Counted from the first letter of the stretch, positions 10,082-20,178 are shown. The stretch: DNA of 64,000 nt from Hafnia alvei (GCF_034424155.1 NZ_CP139992.1:2806012-2870011), one strand, 5' to 3'. Numbers and translations: made by a program. Notes: a model not told the origin generated them from the letters alone.

Positions 10082-11701
10082 ATGGCTAAACATTCACAAC
10101 CCCCACTGCTCAGCATTCGCGATCTGAACATTTGTTTTCGCAGCGGTGAAGTGACACGTCCGGTGGTTAACGGCGTTTCGCTTGAGATCAACGCAGGAGA
10201 AACGCTCGCCTTGGTTGGGGAGTCAGGCTCAGGAAAAAGCGTGACCGCGCTGTCTATTTTGCGGTTGCTTTCATCGCCTCCCGCCGAATATCCACAAGGC
10301 GATATTCTGTTTAACGGCCAATCCTTGCTGCATGCCACAGAACCCTACTTACGCAGCGTACGTGGCAATGAAATTGCCATGATTTTTCAAGAGCCGATGG
10401 TTTCCCTCAATCCCTTACACAGCATCGAGAAACAGCTGGCTGAAGTGCTTTCTTTGCATAGAGGCATGCGTCGAACTCAGGCACGCGCGGAAATCCTTCG
10501 CTGCTTAGAGCGAGTTGGGATCCGTTCACCAGAAAAGCGCCTTAACGATTATCCACACCAGCTTTCGGGCGGCGAACGTCAGCGCATCATGATTGCGATG
10601 GCGATTTTAACCCGCCCTAAACTGTTGATTGCCGATGAACCCACCACCGCGCTGGATGTTTCCGTGCAGGCGCAAATTTTAGAACTGCTGGCAGAGCTCA
10701 AGCAGGAGCTTAATATGGGGATGCTGTTTATCACCCATAACCTCAACATTGTGAAGCGCTTAGCCGATCGCGTAGCCGTTATGCATGATGGCAACATTGT
10801 GGAAATCGGAGAATGCCAGTCGCTGTTTGCCGCCCCGCAGCATCCCTACACCAAACAATTGCTTGATGCTATTCCCTCGGGCGATCCTGTTGCGCTCCCG
10901 CAGCCAACGCAAACGCTGCTGGAAGTGAAAGATCTCAGCGTACGCTTTCCTATTCGGCAAGGCATTCTGCGCCGCACGGTCGGCTACAACGCTATTGTTA
11001 ATCAGCTTAATTTCACGCTACGTCGCGGTGAAAGCTTAGGCTTAGTGGGCGAGTCTGGCTCAGGTAAAAGCACCACAGGGCTAGCGTTGTTACGCTTGCT
11101 TCCCTCGCAGGGTGAGATTTGGTTTGAGGGCACGCCGCTGCATCAGTTGAATTTAAAACAGCTTCAGCCTTATCGCAGCCAGATTCAAGTGGTGTTCCAA
11201 GATCCCTACTCGGCGCTGAACCCGCGTTTAAACGTGCAGCAAATCATTGCCGAAGGGTTGCAGGTCCATCAGAAGCTCAGCGCGCAGGAACGGGAACAGC
11301 GCGTGACTAGCGCCATGACCGAAGTGGGCCTCGATCCTGAAACGCGCCACCGCTACCCAACAGAGTTTTCTGGCGGACAGCGTCAGCGTATTGCGATTGC
11401 GCGCGCGCTTATTCTTGAGCCGCGTTTGCTGATACTGGATGAGCCCACCTCATCGTTAGACAGATCGGTACAGGCGCAGATTTTAGCCCTGCTGAAAAAG
11501 CTTCAGCAACGCCATCAGCTCACCTATCTGTTCATCAGCCACGATTTACAGGTCGTTCGCTCGCTGTGCCATCAGGTGATGGTGATGCGTAATGGAAAAG
11601 TGATTGAGCACGGAGATTGCGCTGAGGTCTTTGCTCGCCCCGCACAAGATTACACTCGGCAGCTGCTAGCATTTGCAGACACGCCGTGGCTGGAAAAATA
11701 G
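10082..11701 (+). CDS. yejF: ABC transporter dual ATPase YejF
   Basis: Cytoplasmic ATPase with two fused nucleotide-binding domains that powers the YejABEF importer. NBD1 has Walker A GESGSGKSVT, signature LSGGERQR and Walker B LLIADEP. NBD2 (from about residue 280) has GESGSGKSTT, FSGGQRQR and LLILDEP. After each NBD lies the oligopeptide/dipeptide ATPase C-terminal segment (QHPYTKQLL; AQDYTRQLL). 539 residues against 529 in E. coli. It is the last gene of the operon. Confidence 0.95.
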   Translation: MAKHSQPPLLSIRDLNICFRSGEVTRPVVNGVSLEINAGETLALVGESGSGKSVTALSILRLLSSPPAEYPQGDILFNGQSLLHATEPYLRSVRGNEIAMIFQEPMVSLNPLHSIEKQLAEVLSLHRGMRRTQARAEILRCLERVGIRSPEKRLNDYPHQLSGGERQRIMIAMAILTRPKLLIADEPTTALDVSVQAQILELLAELKQELNMGMLFITHNLNIVKRLADRVAVMHDGNIVEIGECQSLFAAPQHPYTKQLLDAIPSGDPVALPQPTQTLLEVKDLSVRFPIRQGILRRTVGYNAIVNQLNFTLRRGESLGLVGESGSGKSTTGLALLRLLPSQGEIWFEGTPLHQLNLKQLQPYRSQIQVVFQDPYSALNPRLNVQQIIAEGLQVHQKLSAQEREQRVTSAMTEVGLDPETRHRYPTEFSGGQRQRIAIARALILEPRLLILDEPTSSLDRSVQAQILALLKKLQQRHQLTYLFISHDLQVVRSLCHQVMVMRNGKVIEHGDCAEVFARPAQDYTRQLLAFADTPWLEK

Positions 11702-11717
11702 GCAAGTTGATTTAAAC

Positions 11718-11743
11718 ACCGGCAGCCTGATGGGCGTGCCGGT
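11718..11743 (+). terminator. Possible weak terminator after yejF
   Basis: Inverted repeat ACCGGCA / TGCCGGT separated by 12 nt, 16 bp after the yejF stop. The following bases (ATTCTGCTCT) make only a poor U-tract. It lies between the convergent yejF and yejG. Confidence 0.4.
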
Positions 11744-11769
11744 ATTCTGCTCTAAGCGCCTTTCAACGA

Positions 11770-12165
11770 TCAGAACGGATACTGGGCGACAATCGGTTCA
11801 GCGATAGCTACACCGACGTTTTTTAGGCGACACATCGCCGCACTTTCATCTTCAAGATGAACAAATAGACAAGGTTCACCGTCAAGCTCAACGACAGAGC
11901 AGTTTACCTGCATCTCTTGTAAAGACTGATTCAGACGTTTCATGATTTGCCAAGCTGCTTCTCCCTCTTCACTCAGGAGCTTCAGGCCAATCAAACTATT
12001 ATTATCAATAGCGTTATTATCGATAACAGTATTATTAACGTCCGTATTCTCAGCGCCAGTCGTTTTCGCCAAATAAATGGGTTCAACCTGCACACCGGTG
12101 AGCCCTGATGACCAGCGGTAGCTCTGAGGCAACCGGTGGACTATCGAAAGCTGGAAACTATTCAC
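11770..12165 (-). CDS. yejG: YejG family protein with an Asn-rich insertion
   Basis: Homologue of E. coli YejG (114 residues), a small protein linked by name to bicyclomycin resistance but of unclear mechanism. The ends match well: the start SFQLSIVHRLPQSYRWSSG and the tail CRLKNVGVAIAEPIV. At 131 residues it is longer than E. coli YejG. The extra 17 or so residues sit after VEPI and form an Asn/Asp-rich run (NTDVNNTVIDNNAIDNN) encoded by short AT-rich repeats near 11998-12035. It is convergent with yejF, as in E. coli. In E. coli bcr follows directly; here a CRISPR array lies between. Confidence 0.9.
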   Translation of the reverse strand: MNSFQLSIVHRLPQSYRWSSGLTGVQVEPIYLAKTTGAENTDVNNTVIDNNAIDNNSLIGLKLLSEEGEAAWQIMKRLNQSLQEMQVNCSVVELDGEPCLFVHLEDESAAMCRLKNVGVAIAEPIVAQYPF

Positions 12166-12785
12166 ATTTTTACCCTGATTAAAAACTAACTACAATTTTT
12201 TCACAAAAAACTCACATCGTAAACCACAGATCGCACTATTTAGGCTATTTGATGACTTAATCGTCATTTTATTGTGGTTTTGTTTATTACATTTCGGTAA
12301 CACCGAAGTAAAAACGACCGAAACAACGATCAATCTGGCACTACCCCATTTTTTCTTCAGAAATACCACGATGGGAGGAACTTCTGCTGCTGCGGTTATA
12401 TGTATACTTTTCTCTTTATTACCACAACCATTTTTGTTTCATTTTAATTACTTTGTCGTATTTTTCAATTTACATAAGAAATACAATAACTCCCTGAATC
12501 TCGATCAAAGAAATTAGCTAATCATTTGTTTTAAAACAATATTAATTAATAGGTTAATAATTAATAGTTTTAATGTTTTCTTTGTTTTTAAGGGTTTCTA
12601 TCTGTTTTGGTAAAAAATACTGTTAACGAAATGAAAAACCCATCACAAAATCGCACGAAAAATATAGTTAGCATGATTATGTTTTCATAGGAATTTATAA
12701 TTTAGGAAAGCGTTTGCTTTTATTTGATCGGAGGCGTTTACGATGATGGGTATTAATAGAAAAGTATGCAGAAATGCCGTTTTGT
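12166..12785. other. AT-rich gene-free stretch between yejG and the CRISPR array
   Basis: About 620 bp with low GC, strongly so from 12400 to 12720. I see no convincing gene. An open frame at 12272-12517 has a Phe-rich, unrelated-looking product and no good ribosome-binding site. A small stem (TTCGGT / ACCGAA) lies near 12293-12307. It must contain the yejG promoter on the minus strand. On the array side it is the leader-distal flank. It could be the remnant of lost genes. Confidence 0.6.
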
Positions 12786-13714
12786 TTTTATGACTGCCTG
12801 TACGGCAGTGAACGGGGTAATAGCATGGAACCGGTGTTACCTGATTTTCTAAGCTGCCTGTACGGCAGTGAACATGGGACGCCAACACAAGCCCATGGAA
12901 TATTGTTTCTAAGCTGCCTGTACGGCAGTGAACGCTTGCTACGGGCATTTTCAGAAGTGCATACATTTCTAAGCTGCCTGTACGGCAGTGAACAAAAATA
13001 TCGCCATCAGCTGGCGTATAAATGATTTCTAAGCTGCCTGTACGGCAGTGAACGCTGCTGATTTAGCAAGTACACTTGCTCATAATTTCTAAGCTGCCTG
13101 TACGGCAGTGAACTTCTGCTAGCGTATCCGCTGCGCTAAACTCGTTTTCTAAGCTGCCTGTACGGCAGTGAACTTTGATCCTGCTGACGAGGGCAGTGAT
13201 GAGAATTTCTAAGCTGCCTGTACGGCAGTGAACTGAATAAGCATGGCGTATAGAACGTTGTGATATTTCTAAGCTGCCTGTACGGCAGTGAACACCCCGA
13301 CATGGACTGTGTCAGCAAACCAGTTTTTCTAAGCTGCCTGTACGGCAGTGAACCGTTTACTGGGAATAGCAAAGGACTTGCATACTTTCTAAGCTGCCTG
13401 TACGGCAGTGAACTTGACCTGCCAGCAACGGCTCTACCCCGAATGTTTCTAAGCTGCCTGTACGGCAGTGAACCAAACCACGCTGTTGCTGTTGCGTCAT
13501 AAACTTTTCTAAGCTGCCTGTACGGCAGTGAACTTTAGCTTTTTAAGCTGATTGTCCATGGAGTTTTTCTAAGCTGCCTGTACGGCAGTGAACTGTGATA
13601 TCGCTAGTTCGCGGCCTGTGAACCAATTTCTAAGCTGCCTGTACGGCAGTGAACGCGGCAACCCGTTTTATCGCCGCCGGCATTCATTTCTAAGCTGCCT
13701 GTACGGCAGTGAAC
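12786..13714 (-). CRISPR. Type I-F CRISPR array, 16 repeats and 15 spacers
   Basis: 28-bp repeats start at 12786, 12846, 12906 and every 60 bp to 13566, then at 13627 and 13687. Spacers are 32 nt except one of 33 nt (13594-13626). On the plus strand each repeat begins TTTCTAAGC and ends GCAGTGAAC. The reverse complement begins GTTCACTGCC, the subtype I-F pattern with the CTGCC / GGCAG stem. The leftmost copy (12786-12813) differs at five bases, all at the end that would be the crRNA repeat 3' end. A degenerate terminal repeat marks the leader-distal end, so the array is read right to left with the leader at 13715 onwards. No cas gene lies in the window, so Cas proteins must be supplied from elsewhere if the array works. 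No repeated spacer was noticed. Confidence 0.97.
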
Positions 13715-13880
13715 TGTAGAATATTCGTATAAAGCTTCGAATAATCAGATCTGTAACTCATTTTTCACTGCATTACCCTTTTTTATCTTCGTGATAAACT
13801 CTCACATAAAATTAAAGGGTTATAAATAGGCGAAAAAAAAGGTTAGTGGAAGCTTATCGTATTTAGGGGAATCGCTAGAG
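13715..13880 (-). promoter_or_regulatory. CRISPR leader region
   Basis: AT-rich sequence next to the perfect, leader-proximal repeat. It has an A/T-run pattern (CCCTTTTTTATC near 13777, TTAAAGGG near 13813, a run of A at 13834-13841) of the type seen in I-F leaders. It should hold the array promoter reading leftwards and the integration signals. The rest of the gap to bcr (13881-14058) shows no convincing gene. Confidence 0.6.
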
Positions 13881-14058
13881 AGTGGCGTTCGGATCTCACA
13901 GGAAAGTTGGGGGCAGATTAACGCTTCCAGCTCATCTAATCTCTGCATTGCTAGCGCTCTGCGAACAGGCAAACATATGTCTGTTGCATATGCCAAATAA
14001 AGAGCGGCGATTGCTAATGGCCTCCCCGCCTATTTTTATCAGCGGGGAGCCAAAGCGC

Positions 14059-15270
14059 TTAGGCGGGATCGATACGGTTGCTGGCCTTAGCAGGTCTAGA
14101 GGCATACAGGAACAGCATCATGGCAGCAAAGATACACAGGAACATGGAGCTTACCATCGGCCATTCGCTTCGTGCAGAAGCAAGCGCCAGTAGCGTTCCC
14201 ACTACGGCACCGAGGCTAAAGCGCAGCGTTCCTGCCAGCGAGGATGCGGTTCCTGCCATATGCGGGAAATCGTCCAAGATCACCGCCATCGCGTTAGATG
14301 TGATCATGGCGATACAGCCAACATAGGCGGCGACGCCAATCACCAGCGACCAAAAACCTAAGTCCAGCATGGCGGTAATGACCAACCAGATGCCCATCAC
14401 GAACTGCACCAGCAGACCAAAACGCAGCATGTTGATCGCGCCAAAACGACGCACGTTGCGGCTATTAATCAGCGTCATAATGAACAAGAAAACGATATTT
14501 AGCGCAAAGTAATAGCCGAAATGCTGCGGCGATACGCCGTTCAGATCGATATACACAAATGGCCCCGCGCTGAGGAACGAGAACATCCCTGCAAAAGAGA
14601 AGCCACTGGCTAACATGTAACACAGCACGCGTTTATGACGAAACAACGAGGCAAAATTCCCCAGCGTCGTGCGTAAGCGGAACTTTTGCCGTTTCTCTTT
14701 GGGTAGCGTTTCTTTGATGAAAATCGCCACCAGCACGGTACCCAACAGCGCCGCACCCGCCATCGCCCAGAAAATCGCATGCCAGCTAAACCAAATCAGC
14801 AGCGCCCCGCCCATAATCGGTGCAAGCAACGGCGCAATGGTCATCACCAGCACCACAAACGACATCATGCGCGCAAAATCATCCTTGGTGAACATGTCAC
14901 GCATCAGCGCATTAATCACCACGCTGGCGGCCGCAGCGGCTAAACCGTGGATTAAACGCATCACAATCAGCTGATCGACCGACTGCGCCATCGCACACGC
15001 AGCACCCGCCAAGGCGAAGAACAACGTGCCATACATAATGACCGGTTTACGCCCAATGCTATCGGCCATGGGGCCGTAAAGCATTTGTCCAAATGCAAAG
15101 CCCAGCGTGTAGGCGCTGAGCGTCATCTGTACATCACCACTCGGCACACCAAATTGTTCGGCAATCACCGGCATACTCGGCAAATACATGTCGATAGCCA
15201 ACGGCATCAACATTGATAACAAACCGAGGATCAGGATCAACCCAAGATGGGAACTACGGGGTGTCTGCAC
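14059..15270 (-). CDS. bcr: Bcr/CflA family multidrug efflux MFS transporter
   Basis: Twelve-TM major facilitator that exports drugs such as bicyclomycin and sulfonamides in E. coli, where Bcr also exports cysteine. The 403-residue product matches E. coli Bcr (396) throughout: [17 protein letters not shown] in TM1, the MFS motif [13 protein letters not shown] in loop 2-3, and the [19 protein letters not shown] block mid-protein. The start is GTG at 15270, with AAGGAAG 7 nt upstream on the minus strand. It lies between the CRISPR leader and rsuA, all on the minus strand. Confidence 0.95.
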   Translation of the reverse strand: MQTPRSSHLGLILILGLLSMLMPLAIDMYLPSMPVIAEQFGVPSGDVQMTLSAYTLGFAFGQMLYGPMADSIGRKPVIMYGTLFFALAGAACAMAQSVDQLIVMRLIHGLAAAAASVVINALMRDMFTKDDFARMMSFVVLVMTIAPLLAPIMGGALLIWFSWHAIFWAMAGAALLGTVLVAIFIKETLPKEKRQKFRLRTTLGNFASLFRHKRVLCYMLASGFSFAGMFSFLSAGPFVYIDLNGVSPQHFGYYFALNIVFLFIMTLINSRNVRRFGAINMLRFGLLVQFVMGIWLVITAMLDLGFWSLVIGVAAYVGCIAMITSNAMAVILDDFPHMAGTASSLAGTLRFSLGAVVGTLLALASARSEWPMVSSMFLCIFAAMMLFLYASRPAKASNRIDPA

Positions 15271-15379
15271 GCAGCATCTTCCTTTTTAATCAAAAAGTTA
15301 TACCCAAAATAGTTGGCATTGTGTCACGGCGGCCAACGCGTGCCGCCAACACAGAAACAACGTTAAGTATGACGGGTAA

Positions 15380-16102
15380 TTAATCTTTCGCTAACAGTTC
15401 AGCAGGCAAACCTACGCTGGCGATCTCTTCCTCGGTCAGAGGACGATATTCACCCGGTTCTAAATCTTCATCCAACACGATGTCGCCGATACGCTCACGG
15501 TGCAGTTCCACCACGCGGTTACCCACTGCGGCAAACATACGTTTTACCTGATGATAGCGGCCTTCGCTGATCGTCAAACGCACCACGTTGGCATCTAGCT
15601 GCTCAAGCGTGGCAGGCTTGGTGAGATCTTTTTCGCCGTGCAGCTGCACGCCCTGAGCAAACTGCTCGGCGGTATCATCTGCCAGCGGATGTTCCAGCGT
15701 CACTAAATAGGTTTTATCGCACTGGTGTTTTGGCGATGTAATACGGTGTGACCACTGGCCATCGTCGGTCAGCAGCACCAGACCCGTGGTGTCCAGATCC
15801 AGGCGCCCTGCCGCGTGCAGTTTCTCCGCTAACGGTTCTTCGATGAAGTAAAGGATCGTTGAATGATCGGGATCGTCAGTGGAGCACACATAGCCCTCAG
15901 GCTTATGCAGCATGAAATAACGCGGGCCGTGGATCTGTTCCAGCACCTGACCATCAAAGGCCACTTCTTGTTCTGGGGTGAGCTTATGCGCACCACTTTT
16001 TACAACTTCGCCGTCTACAGTGACGCGTTTAGCACGCAGTTCTCGGGCGATCAGCGCACGGCTGATACCTAACTGCTGAGATAAAAACTTGTCCAGTCGC
16101 AT
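15380..16102 (-). CDS. rsuA: 16S rRNA pseudouridine(516) synthase RsuA
   Basis: Makes pseudouridine 516 in 16S rRNA during 30S assembly. An N-terminal S4 RNA-binding domain (about residues 1-58, [23 protein letters not shown]) is followed by an RsuA-type synthase domain with catalytic Asp102 in [19 protein letters not shown]. 240 residues against 231 in E. coli. The ATG is preceded by CAGG. It lies upstream of bcr in the same direction with about 110 bp between them, so a shared transcript is possible. Confidence 0.96.
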   Translation of the reverse strand: MRLDKFLSQQLGISRALIARELRAKRVTVDGEVVKSGAHKLTPEQEVAFDGQVLEQIHGPRYFMLHKPEGYVCSTDDPDHSTILYFIEEPLAEKLHAAGRLDLDTTGLVLLTDDGQWSHRITSPKHQCDKTYLVTLEHPLADDTAEQFAQGVQLHGEKDLTKPATLEQLDANVVRLTISEGRYHQVKRMFAAVGNRVVELHRERIGDIVLDEDLEPGEYRPLTEEEIASVGLPAELLAKD

Positions 16103-16348
16103 GGAACCTGCTTTGTATTTCTATAAGAATCGGAGGGTTTCATTGTGCGCACGCAGCATGGCTGTCTGAATAAAAGGACGGCCTGAATATGCGGGCATCG
16201 TTTGGAAACCAAAGAAGAACCGCGGATTATAGCGACTCTTCACCCTCACGCCTATCTTAAGCGTAGTTTAATTCAACCTATTCGGCGCAAAGCCCAAGCG
16301 AGTTTGTTTGCTTGGCGATAAGTTAGCCAGCAGCCTGAATTGCTAAAC

Positions 16349-16376
16349 GACGCTACCCAGCGTCATGCGGTATAAT
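16349..16376 (+). promoter_or_regulatory. Candidate promoter of the yecH-like gene with operator-like inverted repeat
   Basis: A TATAAT box is at 16371-16376, 39 bp before the ATG. A perfect inverted repeat GACGCT-ACCC-AGCGTC (16349-16364) overlaps the -35 zone, where no good TTGACA is seen. This layout fits an activator-dependent or repressed promoter, but no regulator can be named. The remaining gap (16103-16348) holds the rsuA promoter region and nothing else recognised. Confidence 0.4.
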
Positions 16377-16415
16377 GACGCCCTTCATCGAACATTAATC
16401 ACAGGAATTACTCAG

Positions 16416-16655
16416 ATGTCATCTATTCACGGCCACGAAGTTTTAAACATGATGATTGAGTCTGGCGAACAATTTTCAACCGAAAGTCTGGTTGCCAGCA
16501 TCGAACAACGTTTTGGCGCCGATGCCCGTTTCCATACGTGCTCGCAGCAGGATTTAACGGCCGCTCAGTTGGTGGAATTCTTAGCATCTCGCGGCAAATT
16601 TATTCCTAGCGACAGTGGTTTCAATACCCACAGCAGCAAAATCTGCCAGCACTGA
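16416..16655 (+). CDS. yecH: YecH family small putative metal-binding protein
   Basis: 79-residue protein nearly colinear with E. coli YecH (79). The N-terminus [18 protein letters not shown] is the same as I recall for E. coli, followed by [12 protein letters not shown] and the C-terminal ICQH. Conserved His and Cys residues (HGHE, FHTC, C-x-H end) suggest metal binding; the function is unknown. The chosen ATG has ACAGGA 9 nt upstream, whereas a longer frame from 16365 would include non-conserved residues. In E. coli yecH lies elsewhere (near tyrP/ftnA). Here it sits 22 bp upstream of radD and may be co-transcribed with it. Confidence 0.88.
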   Translation: MSSIHGHEVLNMMIESGEQFSTESLVASIEQRFGADARFHTCSQQDLTAAQLVEFLASRGKFIPSDSGFNTHSSKICQH

Positions 16656-16677
16656 TTATATTGTTGATGACATATTA

Positions 16678-18438
16678 ATGGCCTTTACTCTTCGTCCTTA
16701 TCAGCGTGAGGCGGTGGAAGCCACCATCGCGCATTTTAGAAAACACCAAGAACCTGCGGTTATTGTCTTGCCTACCGGGGCGGGAAAGAGCTTGGTGATT
16801 GCTGAGTTGGCGAAAATTGCGCGTGGCCGCGTTCTAGTGTTAGCCCACGTGAAAGAGCTGGTGGCGCAAAACCACAGTAAATATTGTGCCTATGGTTTAG
16901 AGGCCGATATTTTTTCAGCCGGTTTACAGCAAAAAGAGAGCAGCGGAAAAGTGGTGTTTGGCAGCGTGCAGTCTGTGGCGCGCAATCTTCCGCTGTTTGA
17001 CGGCGAATTTTCGCTGCTGATCGTGGATGAATGCCACCGCATCAGCGACAGCGATGACAGCCAGTATCAGCAAATCCTTCAGCATTTACGTAATAATAAT
17101 CCGAAGCTGCGCTTATTAGGGCTAACGGCAACCCCCTATCGTCTGGGCAAAGGCTGGATTTATCAGTATCACTATCACGGCATCACGCGTGGCGATAGCA
17201 ACAGCCTATTTCGTGACTGTATTTACGAATTGCCGCTGCGCTATATGATTAAAAACAAATTTTTGGTCCCGCCGGAACGATTAGACATGCCGGTAGTGCA
17301 ATACGATTTCAGCCGATTAGAACCGAGCAGCAATGGGCTATTTCGCGAAGTCGATCTCAACCGCGAATTAAAAGATCAACAGCGCATAACGCCGCATATC
17401 GTTAGCCAAATCATGGAATTTGCCGCCACGCGTAAAGGCGTGATGATTTTCGCCTCCACCGTTGAGCACGCGCGCGAAATCCACGGCTTGCTGCCGCCGG
17501 AACAGGCCGCGCTCGTCAGTGCCGAAACGCCGGGCGACGGACGTGACGCCATCATTAATGCGTTTAAGCGCCAAGAGCTGTTATATCTGGTGAACGTTGC
17601 CGTGCTCACCACCGGATTTGATGCGCCCCATGTCGATCTCATCGCCATTTTGCGGCCCACCGAATCCATCAGCCTGTATCAACAAATTGTTGGTCGCGGC
17701 CTGCGATTATCGCCGGGCAAAACGGATTGTTTGATCCTCGATTACGCAGGAAATCCACACGATCTATTTACCCCGGAAGTCGGGACCACCAAACCGCACA
17801 GCGACAGCCAACCGGTACAGGTATTTTGTCCAGGCTGTGGTTTTGCCAACACGTTCTGGGGTAAGACCACGGAAAATGGCGATATTATCGAGCACTATGG
17901 CCGCCGCTGTCAGGGCTGGCTAGAAGACGATGAAGGTGGACGCGAGCAGTGTGACTATCGTTTTCGCTTTAAAACCTGCCCGCACTGCGGCGCGGAAAAT
18001 GACATTGCGGCGCGGCGCTGCCATCAATGCAATCAGGTGTTAGTCGATCCCGACGACATGCTGAAAGAAGCGTTGAAACTCAAAGACGCCTTGGTGCTAC
18101 GCTGTGGCGGTATGCAGCTTCAGCATGGGGAAGATGACAAAGGCGAGTGGCTGTCAATCACCTACTACGACGAAGACGGTGCTGACGTGAGCGAACGTTT
18201 CCGCCTTAACACGCCCGCTCAGCGTACCGCATTTATGCAGCTATTCCTACGCCCGCACCTGCGCGCGCCCGGCATTGAGCTGGTCTGGAAAAAGGCGACA
18301 GACATCGTGGCGCAGCAAGATAAACTGCGTTATCCCGATTTTGTTGTCGCCCGAATGAAAGGCCGGTTTTGGCAGATCAGACAAAAAGTTTTCGATTATC
18401 AAGGGCGCTATCGCAAAGCCGATTCTCTCAGCGGTTAG
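16678..18438 (+). CDS. radD: DNA repair helicase-like ATPase RadD (YejH)
   Basis: Superfamily 2 ATPase involved in double-strand break repair and crossover processing, known to interact with single-strand-binding protein in E. coli. It has Walker A LPTGAGKS, a DECH box (LIVDECHRI) and motif [14 protein letters not shown]-terminal zinc-binding region carries CPGCGF, then CPHCG and CHQC. Starting at 16678 gives 586 residues, the length of E. coli RadD, beginning [13 protein letters not shown]. Upstream in-frame codons lack conservation. The rsuA-radD-rplY order follows E. coli. Confidence 0.95.
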   Translation: MAFTLRPYQREAVEATIAHFRKHQEPAVIVLPTGAGKSLVIAELAKIARGRVLVLAHVKELVAQNHSKYCAYGLEADIFSAGLQQKESSGKVVFGSVQSVARNLPLFDGEFSLLIVDECHRISDSDDSQYQQILQHLRNNNPKLRLLGLTATPYRLGKGWIYQYHYHGITRGDSNSLFRDCIYELPLRYMIKNKFLVPPERLDMPVVQYDFSRLEPSSNGLFREVDLNRELKDQQRITPHIVSQIMEFAATRKGVMIFASTVEHAREIHGLLPPEQAALVSAETPGDGRDAIINAFKRQELLYLVNVAVLTTGFDAPHVDLIAILRPTESISLYQQIVGRGLRLSPGKTDCLILDYAGNPHDLFTPEVGTTKPHSDSQPVQVFCPGCGFANTFWGKTTENGDIIEHYGRRCQGWLEDDEGGREQCDYRFRFKTCPHCGAENDIAARRCHQCNQVLVDPDDMLKEALKLKDALVLRCGGMQLQHGEDDKGEWLSITYYDEDGADVSERFRLNTPAQRTAFMQLFLRPHLRAPGIELVWKKATDIVAQQDKLRYPDFVVARMKGRFWQIRQKVFDYQGRYRKADSLSG

Positions 18439-18467
18439 GCGTTGCAACAATGAGCGGGCAGATATAT

Positions 18468-18496
18468 TTGCCGTAAGCCCCGTATTTCGTTAGAAT
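18468..18496 (+). promoter_or_regulatory. rplY promoter
   Basis: TTGCCG (18468-18473) and TAGAAT (18491-18496) are 17 bp apart, a good sigma-70 pair. The start site is expected near 18502, giving an 80-nt leader. Confidence 0.65.
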
Positions 18497-18501
18497 GCCG
18501 C

Positions 18502-18584
18502 CCGCTTTTACTATTAAAAGCAGAATCTCCTGCCTGTTGCTGGGTCGCCTGTAACAGGTCTAAATTTTATATAGAGATACAATT
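18502..18584 (+). promoter_or_regulatory. Structured rplY leader, probable L25 autoregulatory element
   Basis: The predicted leader can form two hairpins: GCTTTT / AAAAGC (18504-18509 with 18516-18521) and CCTGTT / AACAGG (18533-18538 with 18553-18558). E. coli rplY is known to be repressed by its own product through a structured 5' untranslated region. The match here is by position and general form; the fold was not computed. Confidence 0.5.
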
Positions 18585-18869
18585 ATGTTCACTATTGAAG
18601 CAACTGCACGTAAAGAGCAGGGTAAGGGTGCGAGCCGCCGCCTGCGTACTTCTGGTAAGTTCCCTGCTATCGTTTATGGCGGAAACCAAGAGCCAGTAGC
18701 CGTAGAAATCGATCACGACACTACTTGGAACATGCAAGAGAAAGAAGGCTTTTACGAACAAGTAATCGCTCTGATGATCGACGGCAAAGAAACCAAAGTT
18801 AAGGTTCAAGCTGTTCAGCGTCACCCGTTCAAACGTAAACTGACTCACGTTGACTTCGTTCGCGCTTAA
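18585..18869 (+). CDS. rplY: 50S ribosomal protein L25
   Basis: 94-residue 5S rRNA-binding protein of the central protuberance, the short L25 form without the CTC extension. Identified from [21 protein letters not shown] at the start and the terminal block [17 protein letters not shown]. coli L25 is also 94 residues. It has its own promoter, leader and terminator and is therefore monocistronic. Confidence 0.98.
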   Translation: MFTIEATARKEQGKGASRRLRTSGKFPAIVYGGNQEPVAVEIDHDTTWNMQEKEGFYEQVIALMIDGKETKVKVQAVQRHPFKRKLTHVDFVRA

Positions 18870-18915
18870 TCGCCGACTGAATCACGTTTGTTTGAATAAA
18901 ACGTTTTGAAATAGA

Positions 18916-18943
18916 AAACGCCGCAATTGCGGCGTTTTTTTTT
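18916..18943. terminator. Intrinsic terminator of rplY, probably bidirectional
   Basis: Perfect stem AAACGCCGCAATTGCGGCGTTT followed by a long T-run (about nine), 47 bp after the rplY stop. The A-rich left arm lets it also serve yejK arriving from the other strand. Confidence 0.9.
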
Positions 18944-18965
18944 GTCTGTAATTCAGCGTGAAAGA

Positions 18966-19973
18966 TTAATTTCCACCGCCGCTACGGCGCTGTAGCTGGT
19001 CACGCAAATTCGGCGGCGTGCCTTTAATGGTCAGCGTATCCGTCGCCGGATCCCAGAAAATACGTTCGCCCAGCAGCATCGCATCGAAATTGATGGTCAA
19101 ACCACCGCCGCTGCCCGCCATTTTAGTGAGCTGACGCAGCGTGCTACGATCGGCTGGGAAGCTTTCTTCCAAATCATAGCCCTGCTCTGCGGTAAACTGC
19201 TGGAAATCTTTTTCGCCTACGGCCGGAATTTCTTTCGCTAACGCTTCCAGTTCAATTTCTTCGCCGGCCTGCAACTGTCCATTACAGTAGCTATATACCT
19301 GCTGACGATAGGCCTGACGCTCGTTCTTATCGAGCTGACCTTCAGCGCAATAATCATCAACCGCTTGCAACAGGCCACGGTTTTGCGCTTTGGCGTCCAA
19401 ACCTTCGCTGGCTGCCAAGAAGTCCATAAAGAAGTCAGAAACTTTTCGCCCGACTCGACCTTTCAGGAAGGTTAAGTAACGGTGAGATTCAGGATTCGTT
19501 TCCCATTCGGTCAAATCGACACGCGCCACGATATCGGCACGCATAATGTCCAGATAGTGGGTGCTGCTGATATCCAACTCTTCATTAACACGCATGCTGC
19601 TACAGCTGTTAAGCACCGCAATCAGCAAATATTCTACCGCCAGATAGCGATATTGGCAGAACAGCACCACGCCACCGTCGGCAAACGGATATTTTGCCAG
19701 CTCGTCACGCAGACGGCCGGTTGCCGCACGGCTGAACGCCAGAAAATCTTCGTTGCCACGGCGATAGTTACGTAATGCCTCTGCTAACTCGCTCTCTTCG
19801 GAGAAGGTGCCATAGGCTTTACTTTTTGCGCTATACACACGGTGCAGCTCGGCCATCATCTCTTCTACTGCGGCATTTTTTGCCAGCAAAGAGTCACGCA
19901 GCACCACGTCTAGCTGTTGTTCGTCGCGTTTAACCAACTGATGCAACGCAATCTGTTCGAGATCCAGACTCAT
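18966..19973 (-). CDS. yejK: Nucleoid-associated protein YejK (NdpA)
   Basis: 335-residue nucleoid-associated protein, the same length as E. coli YejK. The start at 19973 gives [19 protein letters not shown], matching the family. In-frame codons further upstream (to 20054) are not conserved and are rejected; AAAAGA-type purines precede the chosen ATG. Conserved blocks include [39 protein letters not shown] and the tail [18 protein letters not shown]. It is divergent from yejL and shares with it a 205-bp promoter region (19974-20178). Confidence 0.95.
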   Translation of the reverse strand: MSLDLEQIALHQLVKRDEQQLDVVLRDSLLAKNAAVEEMMAELHRVYSAKSKAYGTFSEESELAEALRNYRRGNEDFLAFSRAATGRLRDELAKYPFADGGVVLFCQYRYLAVEYLLIAVLNSCSSMRVNEELDISSTHYLDIMRADIVARVDLTEWETNPESHRYLTFLKGRVGRKVSDFFMDFLAASEGLDAKAQNRGLLQAVDDYCAEGQLDKNERQAYRQQVYSYCNGQLQAGEEIELEALAKEIPAVGEKDFQQFTAEQGYDLEESFPADRSTLRQLTKMAGSGGGLTINFDAMLLGERIFWDPATDTLTIKGTPPNLRDQLQRRSGGGN

Positions 19974-20178
19974 TTTCTTCTCCCCTTTCGCCTCGGACAC
20001 ATTTGATGGCGTATTCAAACACTGTTGATACCCGCTCGCAAGCAGCCATCGCATATTGATGAATTCAATGGTGAGAGCTAAGGTATAATCAATAACGCAA
20101 CAAACGTATAAAAGAGCGGAAAATCACGCGTCTATACGGTAAGATATGGCACTTTGTCAGTCTGAGAAGCTTAATTCT

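Noticed and set aside
12272..12517. 81-codon Phe-rich frame in the AT-rich stretch
   Set aside because: No convincing ribosome-binding site, composition typical of AT-rich non-coding DNA, and no recognisable family.
12685..13502. Open frames across the array encoding repeated SCLYGSE or SLPYRQLR peptides
   Set aside because: They are translations of the CRISPR repeats at 60-bp period, which keeps frame. They have no ribosome-binding sites.
13882..14193. 103-codon plus-strand frame between the CRISPR leader and bcr
   Set aside because: Overlaps the 3' end of bcr in antisense and has no recognised motif.
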